Shown here: one piece after another, positions 7,433-15,260 of the stretch
Position numbering within the stretch: position 1 is the stretch's first letter
How the letters are laid out: each line of letters opens with the position of its first letter
Assembly: GCA_036502295.1 (NCBI GenBank)
Contig: DASXYU010000092.1
Span: 1-23,873 of the forward strand
Direction of reading: 5' to 3'
From: DASXYU01 sp036502295
GTDB lineage: Bacteria > Actinomycetota > Actinomycetes > Mycobacteriales > Jatrophihabitantaceae
Length of the DNA stretch: 23,873 bases
Program-made: the position numbers and the translations under genes
The notes under the pieces: generated by a model
Databases searched by the model: none
What the model was told of the DNA's origin: nothing
What the model saw: only the letters and a program-made list of their open reading frames with translations

Positions 7433-8014
7433 ATGGCAGGCATTCACCTCGCCGCCACCGTTTTGTCGAAGACGGTGCTCGCGGAGGACGAGAAGACCAA
7501 CAACCCGTTGTCCTTCTCGTTGCCCGAGTTCATCCTCGTCATCCTCGTCTTCCTGGTGCTCTGGTACCTGGTGTCGAAGTTCGTCTCTCCGCGTCTGGAG
7601 CAGACGTTCAAGGAGCGTCGCGAGGCGATCGAGGGCGGCATCGAGCGCGCTGAGCAGGCGCAGCTCGAAGCGCAGGCCATGCTCGCGCAGTATCAGGCGC
7701 AGTTGGCGGACGCCCGCGGCGAAGCGGCCCAGATCCGCGAGAACGCCCGTGCCGAGGCACAGCAGATAGTCGAGGAGCTGCGCTCGCAGGCTCAGGAGGA
7801 GTCGGCTCGCATCGTGGCCCGCGGTGAGGAGCAGCTGGCCAGCCAGCGTTCCTCGATCGTCCGCGAACTGCGTGGCGAGATCGGCACGCTTGCTGTCGAG
7901 CTCTCCGAGAAGATCGTGAGCCAGCGACTCGCTGAGGACGCCCAGGTGCGCGCGACGGTGGACGCGTTCCTGGCCGATCTCGAACGGCGTGATGGAGCAG
8001 GTACTCAGGCATGA
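7433..8014 (+). CDS. atpF: ATP synthase F0 subunit b
   Basis: Peripheral-stalk subunit, 193 residues. A single membrane helix (about 31-50, FILVILVFLVLWYLVSKF) follows a short external segment. A long charged helix from about 55 to 185, rich in Ala/Glu/Gln/Arg, then forms the right-handed coiled coil that reaches F1. The start has GGAGGTCCTAA just upstream, one of the best ribosome-binding sites in the operon. Its TGA overlaps the ATG of a 27-codon frame that leads to atpH. Confidence 0.96.
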   Translation: MAGIHLAATVLSKTVLAEDEKTNNPLSFSLPEFILVILVFLVLWYLVSKFVSPRLEQTFKERREAIEGGIERAEQAQLEAQAMLAQYQAQLADARGEAAQIRENARAEAQQIVEELRSQAQEESARIVARGEEQLASQRSSIVRELRGEIGTLAVELSEKIVSQRLAEDAQVRATVDAFLADLERRDGAGTQA

Positions 8015-8094
8015 GCGGGACTGAGCGCCGTCTGGCTTCGCTCCGTACTTATGGAGCGCTGCCGGTCTGCGAATCGGAGCGGGGTCGAGTATGA
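8011..8094 (+). CDS. 27-codon reading frame bridging atpF and atpH
   Basis: ATG at 8011 overlaps the atpF stop (ATGA, 8011-8014). The frame runs 27 sense codons and ends in a TGA at 8092-8094 that overlaps the atpH ATG at 8091 (ATGA again). It thus fills the gap between the two genes exactly. The peptide begins MSGTERRLASL and ends ESERGRV, is basic and has no hydrophobic segment. The sequence suggests a translational-coupling cistron that lets ribosomes pass from atpF to atpH. It could instead be the remnant of an older atpH start after a frameshift. No homologue was recognised. Confidence 0.4.
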   Translation: MSGTERRLASLRTYGALPVCESERGRV

Positions 8095-8918
8095 GTCTGC
8101 GGAGTGCGTCCAGGGAGGCGGTGACCAATCTCGGTCACCGTCGTGACGAGATCTGCGGCACCGGCGCGTCGACCGAACTCCTGGAGACCATCGCCGGCGA
8201 GCTGTACTCGGTCGCGGCGCTCCTGGTGGCTCAGCCGCGGCTGCGCCGCACGCTGGGTGATCCGGCCACGGCACCCGAACGCCGGGCCGAGCTCGTCGCG
8301 GGGCTGTTCGGTGGCAAGGTCAGCCAGCAGACAGTGGAGATCGCCAAGGCCGCCGCCTCGCAGCGGTGGTCCTCCCCGTGGGACCTCGCCGATGCGCTTG
8401 AGCGCACCGGCGACGACACGCTCTTCGCCTCGGCCGAGACCCAGGGACAGCTCGACACCGTCGAGGACGAACTCTTCCGCTTCGAGCGCATCCTCGACGG
8501 CGCGGGCGAGCTTTCGGTTCTCCTCGACGAGCGATCGGTTGATGCGCAACGGCGTGTCGGTCTGCTCGACTCGATCATCGCCACCAAGGTGCAGTCGATC
8601 ACCCTGCAGCTGTTGCGCCATGCGGTCTCCAGTGACCGCAAGCGCAGCGTTCGCCTGGCGATCGACGACTTGCTTGACTCGGCGGCTGCGCGCAAGGCGC
8701 AGTCGGTTGCCCGCGTCACGACGGCGGTGGAGCTCTCCGCGCAGCAGCAGGAACGTCTGTCAGCTGCTCTCACCGAGCTCTACGGCCGGCCGATCACCGT
8801 CCGGACGGCCGTCGACCAGGCAATCCGCGGCGGACTCGTCGTCAGGGTCGGCGACGAGGTCATCGACGGAAGCATCACGTCCCGACTACTGCAGGCACGC
8901 ACCGCCCTGGCCGGCTGA
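8091..8918 (+). CDS. atpH: ATP synthase F1 subunit delta
   Basis: Peripheral-stalk subunit that joins the b subunits to the top of the alpha3beta3 head, 275 residues. This is longer than the roughly 180-residue E. coli protein and matches the extended actinobacterial type. The N-terminal helical domain starts MSLRSASREAV. The conserved C-terminal region contains VRTAVDQAIRGGLVVRVGDEVIDGSITSRL, the usual signature near the end of delta/OSCP proteins. The ATG is embedded in an ATGA overlap with the upstream 27-codon frame and has GGAGCGGGG 8-16 bases before it. Confidence 0.94.
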   Translation: MSLRSASREAVTNLGHRRDEICGTGASTELLETIAGELYSVAALLVAQPRLRRTLGDPATAPERRAELVAGLFGGKVSQQTVEIAKAAASQRWSSPWDLADALERTGDDTLFASAETQGQLDTVEDELFRFERILDGAGELSVLLDERSVDAQRRVGLLDSIIATKVQSITLQLLRHAVSSDRKRSVRLAIDDLLDSAAARKAQSVARVTTAVELSAQQQERLSAALTELYGRPITVRTAVDQAIRGGLVVRVGDEVIDGSITSRLLQARTALAG

Positions 8919-8937
8919 GACCGGCTACCCGCCGGCC
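8909..8937 (+). other. Inverted repeat at the atpH stop
   Basis: A perfect 7-bp inverted repeat, GGCCGGC (8909-8915) and GCCGGCC (8931-8937), with a 15-base loop straddles the atpH stop codon. There is no T-tract and the operon continues into atpA, so a segmental mRNA stabiliser or partial attenuator is more likely than a full terminator. The 75-bp gap to atpA holds no gene. Confidence 0.4.
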
Positions 8938-8993
8938 AGACGGCAGCACACACTTGAAGAAGCACGTAGGAACACAGAGACAAGGAAACGTGG

Positions 8994-10550
8994 ATGGCTG
9001 AGCTGACGATCTCCGCTGATGAGATCCGGAGCGCGATCGAGGGTTACGTCTCGTCGTACTCACCGGTGGCCTCGCGCGAAGAGGTCGGTGTCGTCGCTGA
9101 AACCGGCGACGGCATCGCCAGGGTCGAGGGTCTACCGAGTGCGATGACCAACGAGCTGCTCGAGTTCGAGGGCGGCACGCTGGGAATTGCCTTGAACCTC
9201 GACGTGCGCGACATCGGTGTCGTCATCCTCGGCAACGCCGACAAGATCGAAGAGGGCCAGCAGGTCAAGCGCACGGGCGAGATCCTCTCCGTGCCGGTCG
9301 GCGATGCATACCTCGGCCGCGTGGTGAACCCGCTCGGCAATCCGATCGACGGTCTCGGCGAGATCGCCTCCGAGGGGCGCCGCGCTCTCGAGCTGCAGGC
9401 GCCGTCGGTGGTTCAGCGCAAGGAGGTCAAGGAGCCTCTGCTCACCGGTATCAAGGCCATCGATGCGATGACGGCGATCGGCCGTGGCCAGCGCCAGCTC
9501 ATCATCGGTGACCGGCAGACCGGCAAGACCACTGTGGCGTTGGACGCGATCATCAACCAGCGTGACAACTGGAAGACCGGCGACCCGGCCAAGCAGGTCC
9601 GCTGCATCTACGTCGCGGTCGGTCAGAAGGGTTCGACCATCGCCGCGGCGAAGCAGACCCTTGAGGACGGTGGCGCGATGGAGTACACGACGATCGTCGC
9701 GGCTCCCGCCTCCGACTCGGCCGGTTTCAAGTACCTCGCTCCGTACACCGGCTCGGCCATCGGCCAGCACTGGATGTACGCCGGCAAGCACGTCCTCATC
9801 GTCTTCGACGATCTCACCAAGCAGGCCGAGGCATACCGTGCGGTCTCCTTGCTGCTGCGCCGCCCGCCGGGCCGTGAGGCGTACCCCGGCGACGTCTTCT
9901 ACTTGCACAGCCGTCTGCTCGAGCGTTGCGCGAAGCTCTCCGACGAGCTCGGCGGTGGCTCCATGACCGGTCTGCCGATCATCGAGACCAAGGGCAACGA
10001 CGTCTCGGCCTACATCCCGACCAACGTCATCTCGATCACCGATGGCCAGTGCTTCCTGGAGACCGACCTCTTCAACGCCGGTGTTCGTCCGGCCGTGAAC
10101 GTCGGTATCTCGGTCTCCCGTGTCGGCGGTTCGGCCCAGCCCAAGGCGATGCGTGCCGTCGCCGGCCGCCTGCGCGTCGACCTGGCGCAGTACCGCGAGC
10201 TGGAGGCATTCGCCGCCTTCGGTTCCGACCTCGACAAGGCCAGCCAGCAGCAGCTCGCGCGTGGCGCCCGCCTCGTCGAGCTGCTGAAGCAGCCGGCGTC
10301 CTCGCCGTTCCCGGCGGGTCAGGAGATCGTCTCGATCTGGGCCGGTACGACGGGCAAGCTCGATGACATCGCCGTCGCCGACATCCGCCGCTTCGAGGCT
10401 GAACTGCTGGAGTACATCGGCCGCACGCAGCCGGAGATCTTCGGCATCCTCGCCGAGGCCAAGGGCTTCGAGGACGACCACGAGCAGGCGCTGGAGAAAC
10501 TGGTCGGCGACTTCAAGGTCCAGTTCGTTCCGTCGGCGACCCAGGAATAA
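8994..10550 (+). CDS. atpA: ATP synthase F1 subunit alpha
   Basis: Non-catalytic nucleotide-binding subunit of the F1 head, 518 residues. An N-terminal beta-barrel (about 25-95) is followed by the nucleotide-binding domain, with Walker A GDRQTGKT at 172-179 and Walker B in HVLIVFDDL, then the arginine-bearing segment VNVGISVSRVGGSAQ and a helical C-terminal domain. Sequence and length are normal, although it lacks the roughly 35-residue C-terminal extension reported for mycobacterial alpha. AAGGA lies 7 bases upstream of the ATG. Confidence 0.97.
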   Translation: MAELTISADEIRSAIEGYVSSYSPVASREEVGVVAETGDGIARVEGLPSAMTNELLEFEGGTLGIALNLDVRDIGVVILGNADKIEEGQQVKRTGEILSVPVGDAYLGRVVNPLGNPIDGLGEIASEGRRALELQAPSVVQRKEVKEPLLTGIKAIDAMTAIGRGQRQLIIGDRQTGKTTVALDAIINQRDNWKTGDPAKQVRCIYVAVGQKGSTIAAAKQTLEDGGAMEYTTIVAAPASDSAGFKYLAPYTGSAIGQHWMYAGKHVLIVFDDLTKQAEAYRAVSLLLRRPPGREAYPGDVFYLHSRLLERCAKLSDELGGGSMTGLPIIETKGNDVSAYIPTNVISITDGQCFLETDLFNAGVRPAVNVGISVSRVGGSAQPKAMRAVAGRLRVDLAQYRELEAFAAFGSDLDKASQQQLARGARLVELLKQPASSPFPAGQEIVSIWAGTTGKLDDIAVADIRRFEAELLEYIGRTQPEIFGILAEAKGFEDDHEQALEKLVGDFKVQFVPSATQE

Positions 10551-10568
10551 GGCCGGGAGAACTGACTC

Positions 10569-11507
10569 GTGGGAGCCCAGCTTCGCGTCTACCGGAGCCG
10601 AATCCGTTCGGTCCAGTCGACCAAGAAGATCACCAAGGCAATGGAACTCATCGCCACCTCGCGCATCGCCAAGGCGCAGTCGCGCATGCAGGCTGCTCGT
10701 CCTTACGCCGAGGAACTCACCCGCGCCCTGGCCGCGCTCGGCAAGAACGCCTCGCTGAAGCACCCGATGCTCACCGGTGTGGAGACCCCACGCCGTGTCG
10801 GCATCCTGCTGGTGACAAGCGACCGCGGTCTCGCCGGCGGTTACAGCGCCAATGCGATCAAGCAGGCCAACGACCTCGCGGATCAGCTCAAGGCTGAGGG
10901 CAAGGAGGTCGTCCGATATGTGATCGGCCGCAAGGGTGTGGCGTTCTACCGTTTCCGCCACATCACCGTCGCCGGCAGTTGGACGGGTTTCTCGGAGCAG
11001 CCGAACTTCCACGACGCCAGCGCGGCGACCGAGACGGTGGTAGCCGCGCTCACCGCTACGTCGGCCGGCACGACCGAGGACGGGGAGCCCGGCATCGACG
11101 AGCTCTACGTCGTTTACACCGCCTTCCACAACATGGTGACGCAGACGCCGACCTCGGTCGTCGTCTCGCCGGTGAAATCGGCAGAGCAGGGCGAGCCCGA
11201 AGCCCTCGCCTCCGCGGAGAGCGCTCCACAACCGAGCTACGATTTCGAGCCGGAGCCGGAGCAACTCATCGCGGCGCTGCTGCCCCGCTACATCAGCTCG
11301 CGGATCTACTCCGCGCTGCTGGAGGCGGCCGCGTCCGAGTCAGCCGCGCGCCGGCGTGCGATGAAGTCGGCGAGTGACAATGCAACTGAACTGATCAAGA
11401 CCTACACCCGGTTGGCGAACCAAGCTCGCCAGGCCGAGATCACCCAGGAAATCAGCGAGATCGTCGGCGGCGCCGACGCTCTGGCCGCAGCAGGAACGGA
11501 CGACTAG
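10569..11507 (+). CDS. atpG: ATP synthase F1 subunit gamma
   Basis: Central rotor shaft, 312 residues. The N-terminal helix is MGAQLRVYRSRIRSVQSTKKITKAMELIATSRIAKAQ-like and the C-terminal helix (from about residue 255) contains SASDNATELIKTYTRLANQARQAEITQEISEIVGGA. Together they form the coiled coil inside the head. The middle Rossmann-like domain carries a Glu/Pro/Ala-rich insert near 215-235. The GTG start follows a GGGAGA site 18 bp after atpA, and its stop is 2 bp before atpD. Confidence 0.96.
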   Translation: MGAQLRVYRSRIRSVQSTKKITKAMELIATSRIAKAQSRMQAARPYAEELTRALAALGKNASLKHPMLTGVETPRRVGILLVTSDRGLAGGYSANAIKQANDLADQLKAEGKEVVRYVIGRKGVAFYRFRHITVAGSWTGFSEQPNFHDASAATETVVAALTATSAGTTEDGEPGIDELYVVYTAFHNMVTQTPTSVVVSPVKSAEQGEPEALASAESAPQPSYDFEPEPEQLIAALLPRYISSRIYSALLEAAASESAARRRAMKSASDNATELIKTYTRLANQARQAEITQEISEIVGGADALAAAGTDD

Positions 11508-11509
11508 TC

Positions 11510-12958
11510 ATGACGGCAACCGCAACTGTGTCCACTACCGACGGCACGAACACGACCGGGCGCATCGTCCGGGTCATCGGCCCGGTCGTCGACGTCGAGT
11601 TCGGCCGCGGCAACATCCCTGAGCTCTTCAACGCGCTCAAGACCGAGGTGGAGCTCGGCGAGCTCTCCAAGACGCTGACCTTGGAGGTCGCGCAGCACAT
11701 CGGCGACGACATGGTCCGCACGATCGCGTTGCAGCCTACCGACGGACTGGTCCGCGGTGCGGCGGTCATCGACACCGGTGGCCCGATCAGCGTGCCGGTC
11801 GGTGACGTGACCAAGGGCCACGTCTTCAACGCGCTCGGCGAGCCGTTGGACGTCCCCGAGTCCGAGCTGGACATCAAGGAGCGCTGGAGTATCCACCGCG
11901 AGCCCCCGCCTTTCGACCAGCTCGAGAGCAAGACCGAGATGTTCGCGACGGGTATCAAGGTCATCGACCTGCTCACCCCGTACGTGGTCGGCGGAAAGAT
12001 CGGCCTCTTCGGTGGTGCCGGTGTCGGCAAGACCGTTCTGATCCAGGAGATGATCTATCGCGTCGCCGAGGAGTTCGGTGGCGTGTCGGTCTTCGCCGGC
12101 GTCGGTGAGCGCACCCGCGAGGGCAATGACCTCATCCAGGAGATGAAGGACTCGGGCGTCCTCGAGAAGACCGCGCTGGTCTTCGGCCAGATGGACGAGC
12201 CGCCGGGCACGCGTCTTCGTGTCGCCCTCTCTGCCCTCACCATGGCCGAGTACTTCCGTGACGTGCAGCAGCAGGACGTGCTGCTCTTCATCGACAACAT
12301 CTTCCGCTACACCCAGGCCGGCTCCGAGGTGTCGACGCTGCTCGGCCGTATGCCGAGCGCCGTCGGTTACCAGCCGACCCTGGCAGATGAGATGGGCCAG
12401 CTGCAGGAACGCATCACGTCGACCAAGGGTCACTCGATCACCTCGATGCAGGCGATCTACGTTCCCGCCGACGACATCACCGACCCGGCGCCGCACACCA
12501 CCTTCGCCCACCTCGACGCGACGACCGTTCTGTCGCGCCCGATCTCGGAGAAGGGCATCTACCCCGCCGTCGACCCGCTGGACTCCACCAGCCGCATCCT
12601 CGACGCGCAGTACATCGGGCAGAAGCACTACGACGTCGCGCAGCTCACCAAGCAGATCCTGCAGAAGTACAAGGAACTGCAGGACATCATCGCGATCCTC
12701 GGTATCGACGAGCTCTCCGAAGAGGACAAGGTCGTTGTCTCCCGGGCGCGGCGCATCGAGCGTTTCCTCTCGCAGAACACCTTCGTCGCCAAGCAGTTCA
12801 CCGGCGTCGACGGATCGTTCGTACCCGTCTCGGAGACGATCGAGGCGTTCGAGCAGCTCTGCAACGGCAAGTTCGACAGCTACCCGGAGCAGGCATTCTT
12901 CATGTGCGGTGGTCTTGAGGACCTCGAGCGCAAGAAGCACGAACTCGAGAACGCGTAA
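11510..12958 (+). CDS. atpD: ATP synthase F1 subunit beta
   Basis: Catalytic subunit, 482 residues. Walker A is GGAGVGKT at 168-175. The catalytic glutamate lies in the following GVGERTREGNDL region, and Walker B is in DVLLFIDNIFRYTQAGSEVS. The DELSEED-type lever that pushes the gamma shaft is intact (GIDELSEEDKVVVSRAR). A Thr-rich 12-residue N-terminal extension precedes the barrel. All catalytic motifs are present, so the enzyme should be active. Confidence 0.98.
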   Translation: MTATATVSTTDGTNTTGRIVRVIGPVVDVEFGRGNIPELFNALKTEVELGELSKTLTLEVAQHIGDDMVRTIALQPTDGLVRGAAVIDTGGPISVPVGDVTKGHVFNALGEPLDVPESELDIKERWSIHREPPPFDQLESKTEMFATGIKVIDLLTPYVVGGKIGLFGGAGVGKTVLIQEMIYRVAEEFGGVSVFAGVGERTREGNDLIQEMKDSGVLEKTALVFGQMDEPPGTRLRVALSALTMAEYFRDVQQQDVLLFIDNIFRYTQAGSEVSTLLGRMPSAVGYQPTLADEMGQLQERITSTKGHSITSMQAIYVPADDITDPAPHTTFAHLDATTVLSRPISEKGIYPAVDPLDSTSRILDAQYIGQKHYDVAQLTKQILQKYKELQDIIAILGIDELSEEDKVVVSRARRIERFLSQNTFVAKQFTGVDGSFVPVSETIEAFEQLCNGKFDSYPEQAFFMCGGLEDLERKKHELENA

Positions 12959-12970
12959 GGCTGACAGCTG

Positions 12971-13237
12971 ATGGCTAACACGATGCACGTCGAGCTCGTT
13001 TCCGTCGAGCGCCGCATCTGGTCGGGCGAGGCCAGTGCTGTCTACGCGCGCACCTCGGAGGGTGAGCTCGGTGTGCTGCCCGGCCACGCTCCGTTGCTTG
13101 GGGCGCTGGAGACCGGCCACGTCGTGCGTATCGACCGAGTCGGGGAGCCCGAGCTGAAGGTGACCGTGCACGGTGGCTTTCTGTCGGTCCGTGGCGACGG
13201 TGTCTCGGTGCTCGCCGAAACAGCCGAAGTCGAGTAG
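12971..13237 (+). CDS. atpC: ATP synthase F1 subunit epsilon, C-terminal domain absent
   Basis: 88 residues comprising only the N-terminal beta-sandwich that binds gamma and the c-ring. Conserved features are VELVSVERRIWSGEA, the GELGVLPGHAPLLGAL loop and VHGGFLSVRGDGVSVLAE. Typical epsilon subunits are about 120-140 residues, with two further C-terminal helices that inhibit ATP hydrolysis. Here the frame stops directly after the sandwich (AETAEVE then TAG). Reading past the stop gives no helix-like continuation, so it appears naturally short rather than frameshifted. The ribosome-binding region is AAGGCTGACAG before ATG. It ends the atp operon. Confidence 0.94.
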   Translation: MANTMHVELVSVERRIWSGEASAVYARTSEGELGVLPGHAPLLGALETGHVVRIDRVGEPELKVTVHGGFLSVRGDGVSVLAETAEVE

Positions 13238-13269
13238 GGCCGGCCAGGAACGTAGCTGATCGGTCGGCC

Positions 13270-13677
13270 GTGCACACTATCGATGTAGTCCTGGTGTGCT
13301 TGGTCGCGATCATTGCGATCGGCCTGATCGCGGTCATTGCCCGGCAGCGTTACATGCTTCGGGCCCGCGGAGCGATTCCGCTGGCGGTGCGTAGGCATGA
13401 CTCGCGCTGGTCCTACGGAGTCGGCCGCTACCAGGGCGGCGAGCTCCGCTGGTACCGCGCGATCGGCATCGGCACCCGTCCCACCCGGGTCTTCTCGCGG
13501 GCCACGATGACGATGCGCTCGAATCGAAGGCCGACCCAGGACGAACTCAAGTCGCTGCCGGCTACGTCCGTGATCGTCGAGTGCCAGGACGGGGCGATCA
13601 CCTGGACGCTCGCCCTGGGTGAGTCCGCCTTTACCGGCTTCGTCAGCTGGCTCGAAGCGTCAGCCCCAACCTCCTGA
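13270..13677 (+). CDS. DUF2550 family membrane-anchored protein
   Basis: 135 residues with one N-terminal membrane helix (about 4-24, DVVLVCLVAIIAIGLIAVIA), then a basic soluble domain containing RHDSRWSYGVGRYQGGELRWYR and a C-terminal DGAITWTLALGESAFTGFVSWLEA. This matches the actinobacterial DUF2550 family, whose gene regularly follows atpC; no biochemical function is established. The GTG start at 13270 is 32 bp after atpC. The conserved position suggests co-transcription with the atp operon, but a role in ATP synthase is unproven. Confidence 0.85.
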   Translation: MHTIDVVLVCLVAIIAIGLIAVIARQRYMLRARGAIPLAVRRHDSRWSYGVGRYQGGELRWYRAIGIGTRPTRVFSRATMTMRSNRRPTQDELKSLPATSVIVECQDGAITWTLALGESAFTGFVSWLEASAPTS

Positions 13678-13683
13678 GGGCAT

Positions 13684-13718
13684 GGGCGGTGGCTGTTGCT
13701 TTAGGTAATCCTCCGCCC
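13684..13718. terminator. Weak inverted repeat between convergent genes
   Basis: GGGCGG (13684-13689) and CCGCCC (13713-13718) form a 6-bp stem with a 23-base loop in the 51-bp gap between the DUF2550 gene and the convergent adenosyltransferase gene. Position suits a bidirectional terminator, but the stem is short and no T-tract is present. Confidence 0.25.
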
Positions 13719-13728
13719 GCGGTCGGGG

Positions 13729-14301
13729 TTATCTCTCTCCGCCGGGCTTCCAGAGGACATCGCCGCTGGGATTAGCCGTCCTGGCCAAGATGAAGAGCAG
13801 ATCGCTGAGGCGGTTCAGGTAGGTGAGCGCTTCGCGGTTGGTCCGGTCCGGGTCGGCCTCGTAGAGCGCCCAGCTGCTCCGCTCGGCCCGGCGGGCAACG
13901 GTGCGGCTCTGGTGCAGCAGCGCCGCACCGGGCGAGCCGCCGGGGAGGATGAAACTGTTGAGCTTGGTGAGTCGCTCGTTGTAGTCATCGCACCAGGCTT
14001 CCAGGCGCGCCGTGTACTCCGGCGTCACACGCAGCGGCTCGTAGCCGAGGTCAGGCACGATCGGCGTGCAGAGATCCGCTCCGCAGTCGAAGAGGTCGTT
14101 CTGGATCCGGGTGAGGACCAGGACGACGTCCTCGGGGAGCTCTCCCAATGCGATGGCGACGCCGACGGAGGCGTTCGTCTCGTCGCAGTCCGCGTAGGCG
14201 CCGACTCGCGGATCGGTCTTCGGGACCCGCGACATGTCGCCGAGCGCGGTCGTCCCGTCGTCACCGGTCTTCGTATAGATCCGCGTCAGGTGTACAGCCA
14301 T
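13729..14301 (-). CDS. Cob(I)yrinic acid a,c-diamide adenosyltransferase, PduO type
   Basis: Transfers the adenosyl group of ATP to cob(I)alamin, making adenosylcobalamin. 190 residues, a compact helical bundle of normal size. Recognised motifs: IYTKTGDDGTTALGDMSRVPK with the ATP-binding loop, AYADCDETNASVGVA, QNDLFDCGADL, and LPGGSPGAALLHQSRTVARRAERS, which binds ATP and cobalamin, then YLNRLSDLLFILAR. The ATG at 14301 is chosen because the family starts M(A)VHLTRIYTKTGDDG and GATGAGG lies just upstream. A longer frame starting farther upstream would translate the GC-rich palindrome at 14324-14364. The same gene lies between atpC and murA in mycobacteria. Confidence 0.94.
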   Translation of the reverse strand: MAVHLTRIYTKTGDDGTTALGDMSRVPKTDPRVGAYADCDETNASVGVAIALGELPEDVVLVLTRIQNDLFDCGADLCTPIVPDLGYEPLRVTPEYTARLEAWCDDYNERLTKLNSFILPGGSPGAALLHQSRTVARRAERSSWALYEADPDRTNREALTYLNRLSDLLFILARTANPSGDVLWKPGGER

Positions 14302-14323
14302 GACCTCATCTTGGCAGGTCGCA

Positions 14324-14364
14324 GGTGGTCCGCCGACACCCCGAAGGGCGGTCGGCGGACCACC
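14324..14364. other. Perfect 14-bp inverted repeat upstream of the adenosyltransferase gene
   Basis: GGTGGTCCGCCGAC (14324-14337) and GTCGGCGGACCACC (14351-14364) pair perfectly around a 13-base loop. The element ends 23 bp before the adenosyltransferase start. Within the same 263-bp gap (14302-14564) are a 7-bp repeat CCCCCAG/CTGGGGG (14430-14453) and GGCGAT/ATCGCC near 14490. No T-tract follows in either direction. It could end the upstream minus-strand transcript, act as a leader structure, or be an extragenic palindrome copied elsewhere. No gene is seen in the gap. Confidence 0.7.
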
Positions 14365-14564
14365 GCGCCTCTCGGCGCATTGCGACCGCCGAGCCGGTTG
14401 CGTGGCGTACGCCAGCATTCACGGCTCTTCCCCCAGCTCGCTGGTACTGGGGGTGGACCCGGGCAGCGACGCACCCCCGGCTGCTGTATAGGCGATCCGC
14501 GGTATCGCCATGGCCATCAGCAGACAGGAATCCCCCAGCGGGATGCCCGGGCCCACCCGTTGTG

Positions 14565-15032
14565 TCAGGCCTTCTTCGTCTTGGGACGAATGAAGGTCTT
14601 CTCGCCTTGGGCGACGTACTGCATTGCCGCGTCGTTGGCCTCGTCCCACATCAGCGGGTCGAGCTCCCACAGGTCCTTGCGGCTGCCGTCGAGGAACAGC
14701 ACCTCGATATCGGCGGATCCTTCGGCGGTGCGGTCGACGATGAGGCTGATGGCGTCGAAGCACAGCAGTGCCTTCATCGCGACCTCGTCGAGGACGTTCA
14801 CCAACTTGATTTCCTGGACGAGACGCAGCAACGCGGCGTCCATCGCCGCGACCCGGACCGGCACAGGCGCCTCGTCGGCCCCCGGAATTCCGGGTTTGAA
14901 AGCTGCGCCCGAGGTTATCTCGTGCTCGATCCGTCGCTGCATGGCAGCCTTACGGTTCGCCTCGATGAGGCGCAACAGTTCTTGCTTGTTCTGCTCCAGC
15001 TCGTTCTGCCCCCACGCAGCGGCCATCGCCAT
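14565..15032 (-). CDS. Unrecognised 155-residue soluble protein
   Basis: No family was recognised. The N-terminal third is a charged helix, possibly a coiled coil (NELEQNKQELLRLIEANRKA, about 9-28), followed by a Gly/Pro linker (about 41-55). A mixed domain follows with regular hydrophobic spacing (LVQEIKLVNVLDEVAMKALLC, then SLIVDRTAEGSADIEVLFLDG), ending in a basic tail TFIRPKTKKA. There is no signal peptide or membrane helix. Two ATGs are possible, 15032 and 15026. An AGGGGG run lies 2 bases before the first and 8 before the second, so the shorter form may be preferred. Codon usage resembles the neighbours. It sits alone between the adenosyltransferase and murA. Confidence 0.75.
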   Translation of the reverse strand: MAMAAAWGQNELEQNKQELLRLIEANRKAAMQRRIEHEITSGAAFKPGIPGADEAPVPVRVAAMDAALLRLVQEIKLVNVLDEVAMKALLCFDAISLIVDRTAEGSADIEVLFLDGSRKDLWELDPLMWDEANDAAMQYVAQGEKTFIRPKTKKA

Positions 15033-15045
15033 TTCCCCCTATGTA

Positions 15046-15097
15046 GTCCCGGGTGAGCGGGACCGTTGTGAATTTCCCCGGTGGGCTTAGCGCCCAC
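15046..15097. promoter_or_regulatory. Two small hairpins between the 155-residue gene and murA
   Basis: GTCCCG-ggtgag-CGGGAC (15046-15063) begins 14 bp upstream of the minus-strand start. GTGGGC-ttagc-GCCCAC (15081-15097) follows 17 bp farther on. Both stems are perfect 6-bp and the loops are short. They lie in the 225-bp divergent region that must hold promoters for this gene and for murA, so they may be operators or leader hairpins. No certain -35/-10 pair was recognised. Confidence 0.35.
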
Positions 15098-15260
15098 AGG
15101 TCTAACGAAGGACGCAGCGGGGGGATACGCGATTGCTCAAAGAGATTTCGCCCGTGCCATAACCACGTGGGGTGATAGCGGGCGATCATCTCAATCTCGA
15201 CATCCTAGAGGGGAAAGTGCCGGCGCGGGCCGAGTTTCCACTGACCCGTAACCTGTCTTG

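Noticed and set aside
9132..11264. A 710-codon minus-strand frame opposite atpA and atpG
   Set aside because: It is a shadow of the strong third-position G/C bias of atpA and atpG, spans the gap between them, is low in complexity (Arg/Asp/Leu/Gly-rich) and has no recognisable domain.
11504..13171. A 555-codon minus-strand frame opposite atpD
   Set aside because: Same cause: antisense of a conserved catalytic gene with biased codons. The forward gene has all ATP synthase motifs.
14302..14564. Cobalamin riboswitch before the adenosyltransferase gene
   Set aside because: Palindromes are present but no B12-box-like or other conserved riboswitch core was recognised and the space is small.
13912..15090. 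A 392-codon plus-strand frame across the adenosyltransferase and the 155-residue gene
   Set aside because: It runs antisense to two better-supported genes and through the palindrome-rich gap, with biased composition and no domain.
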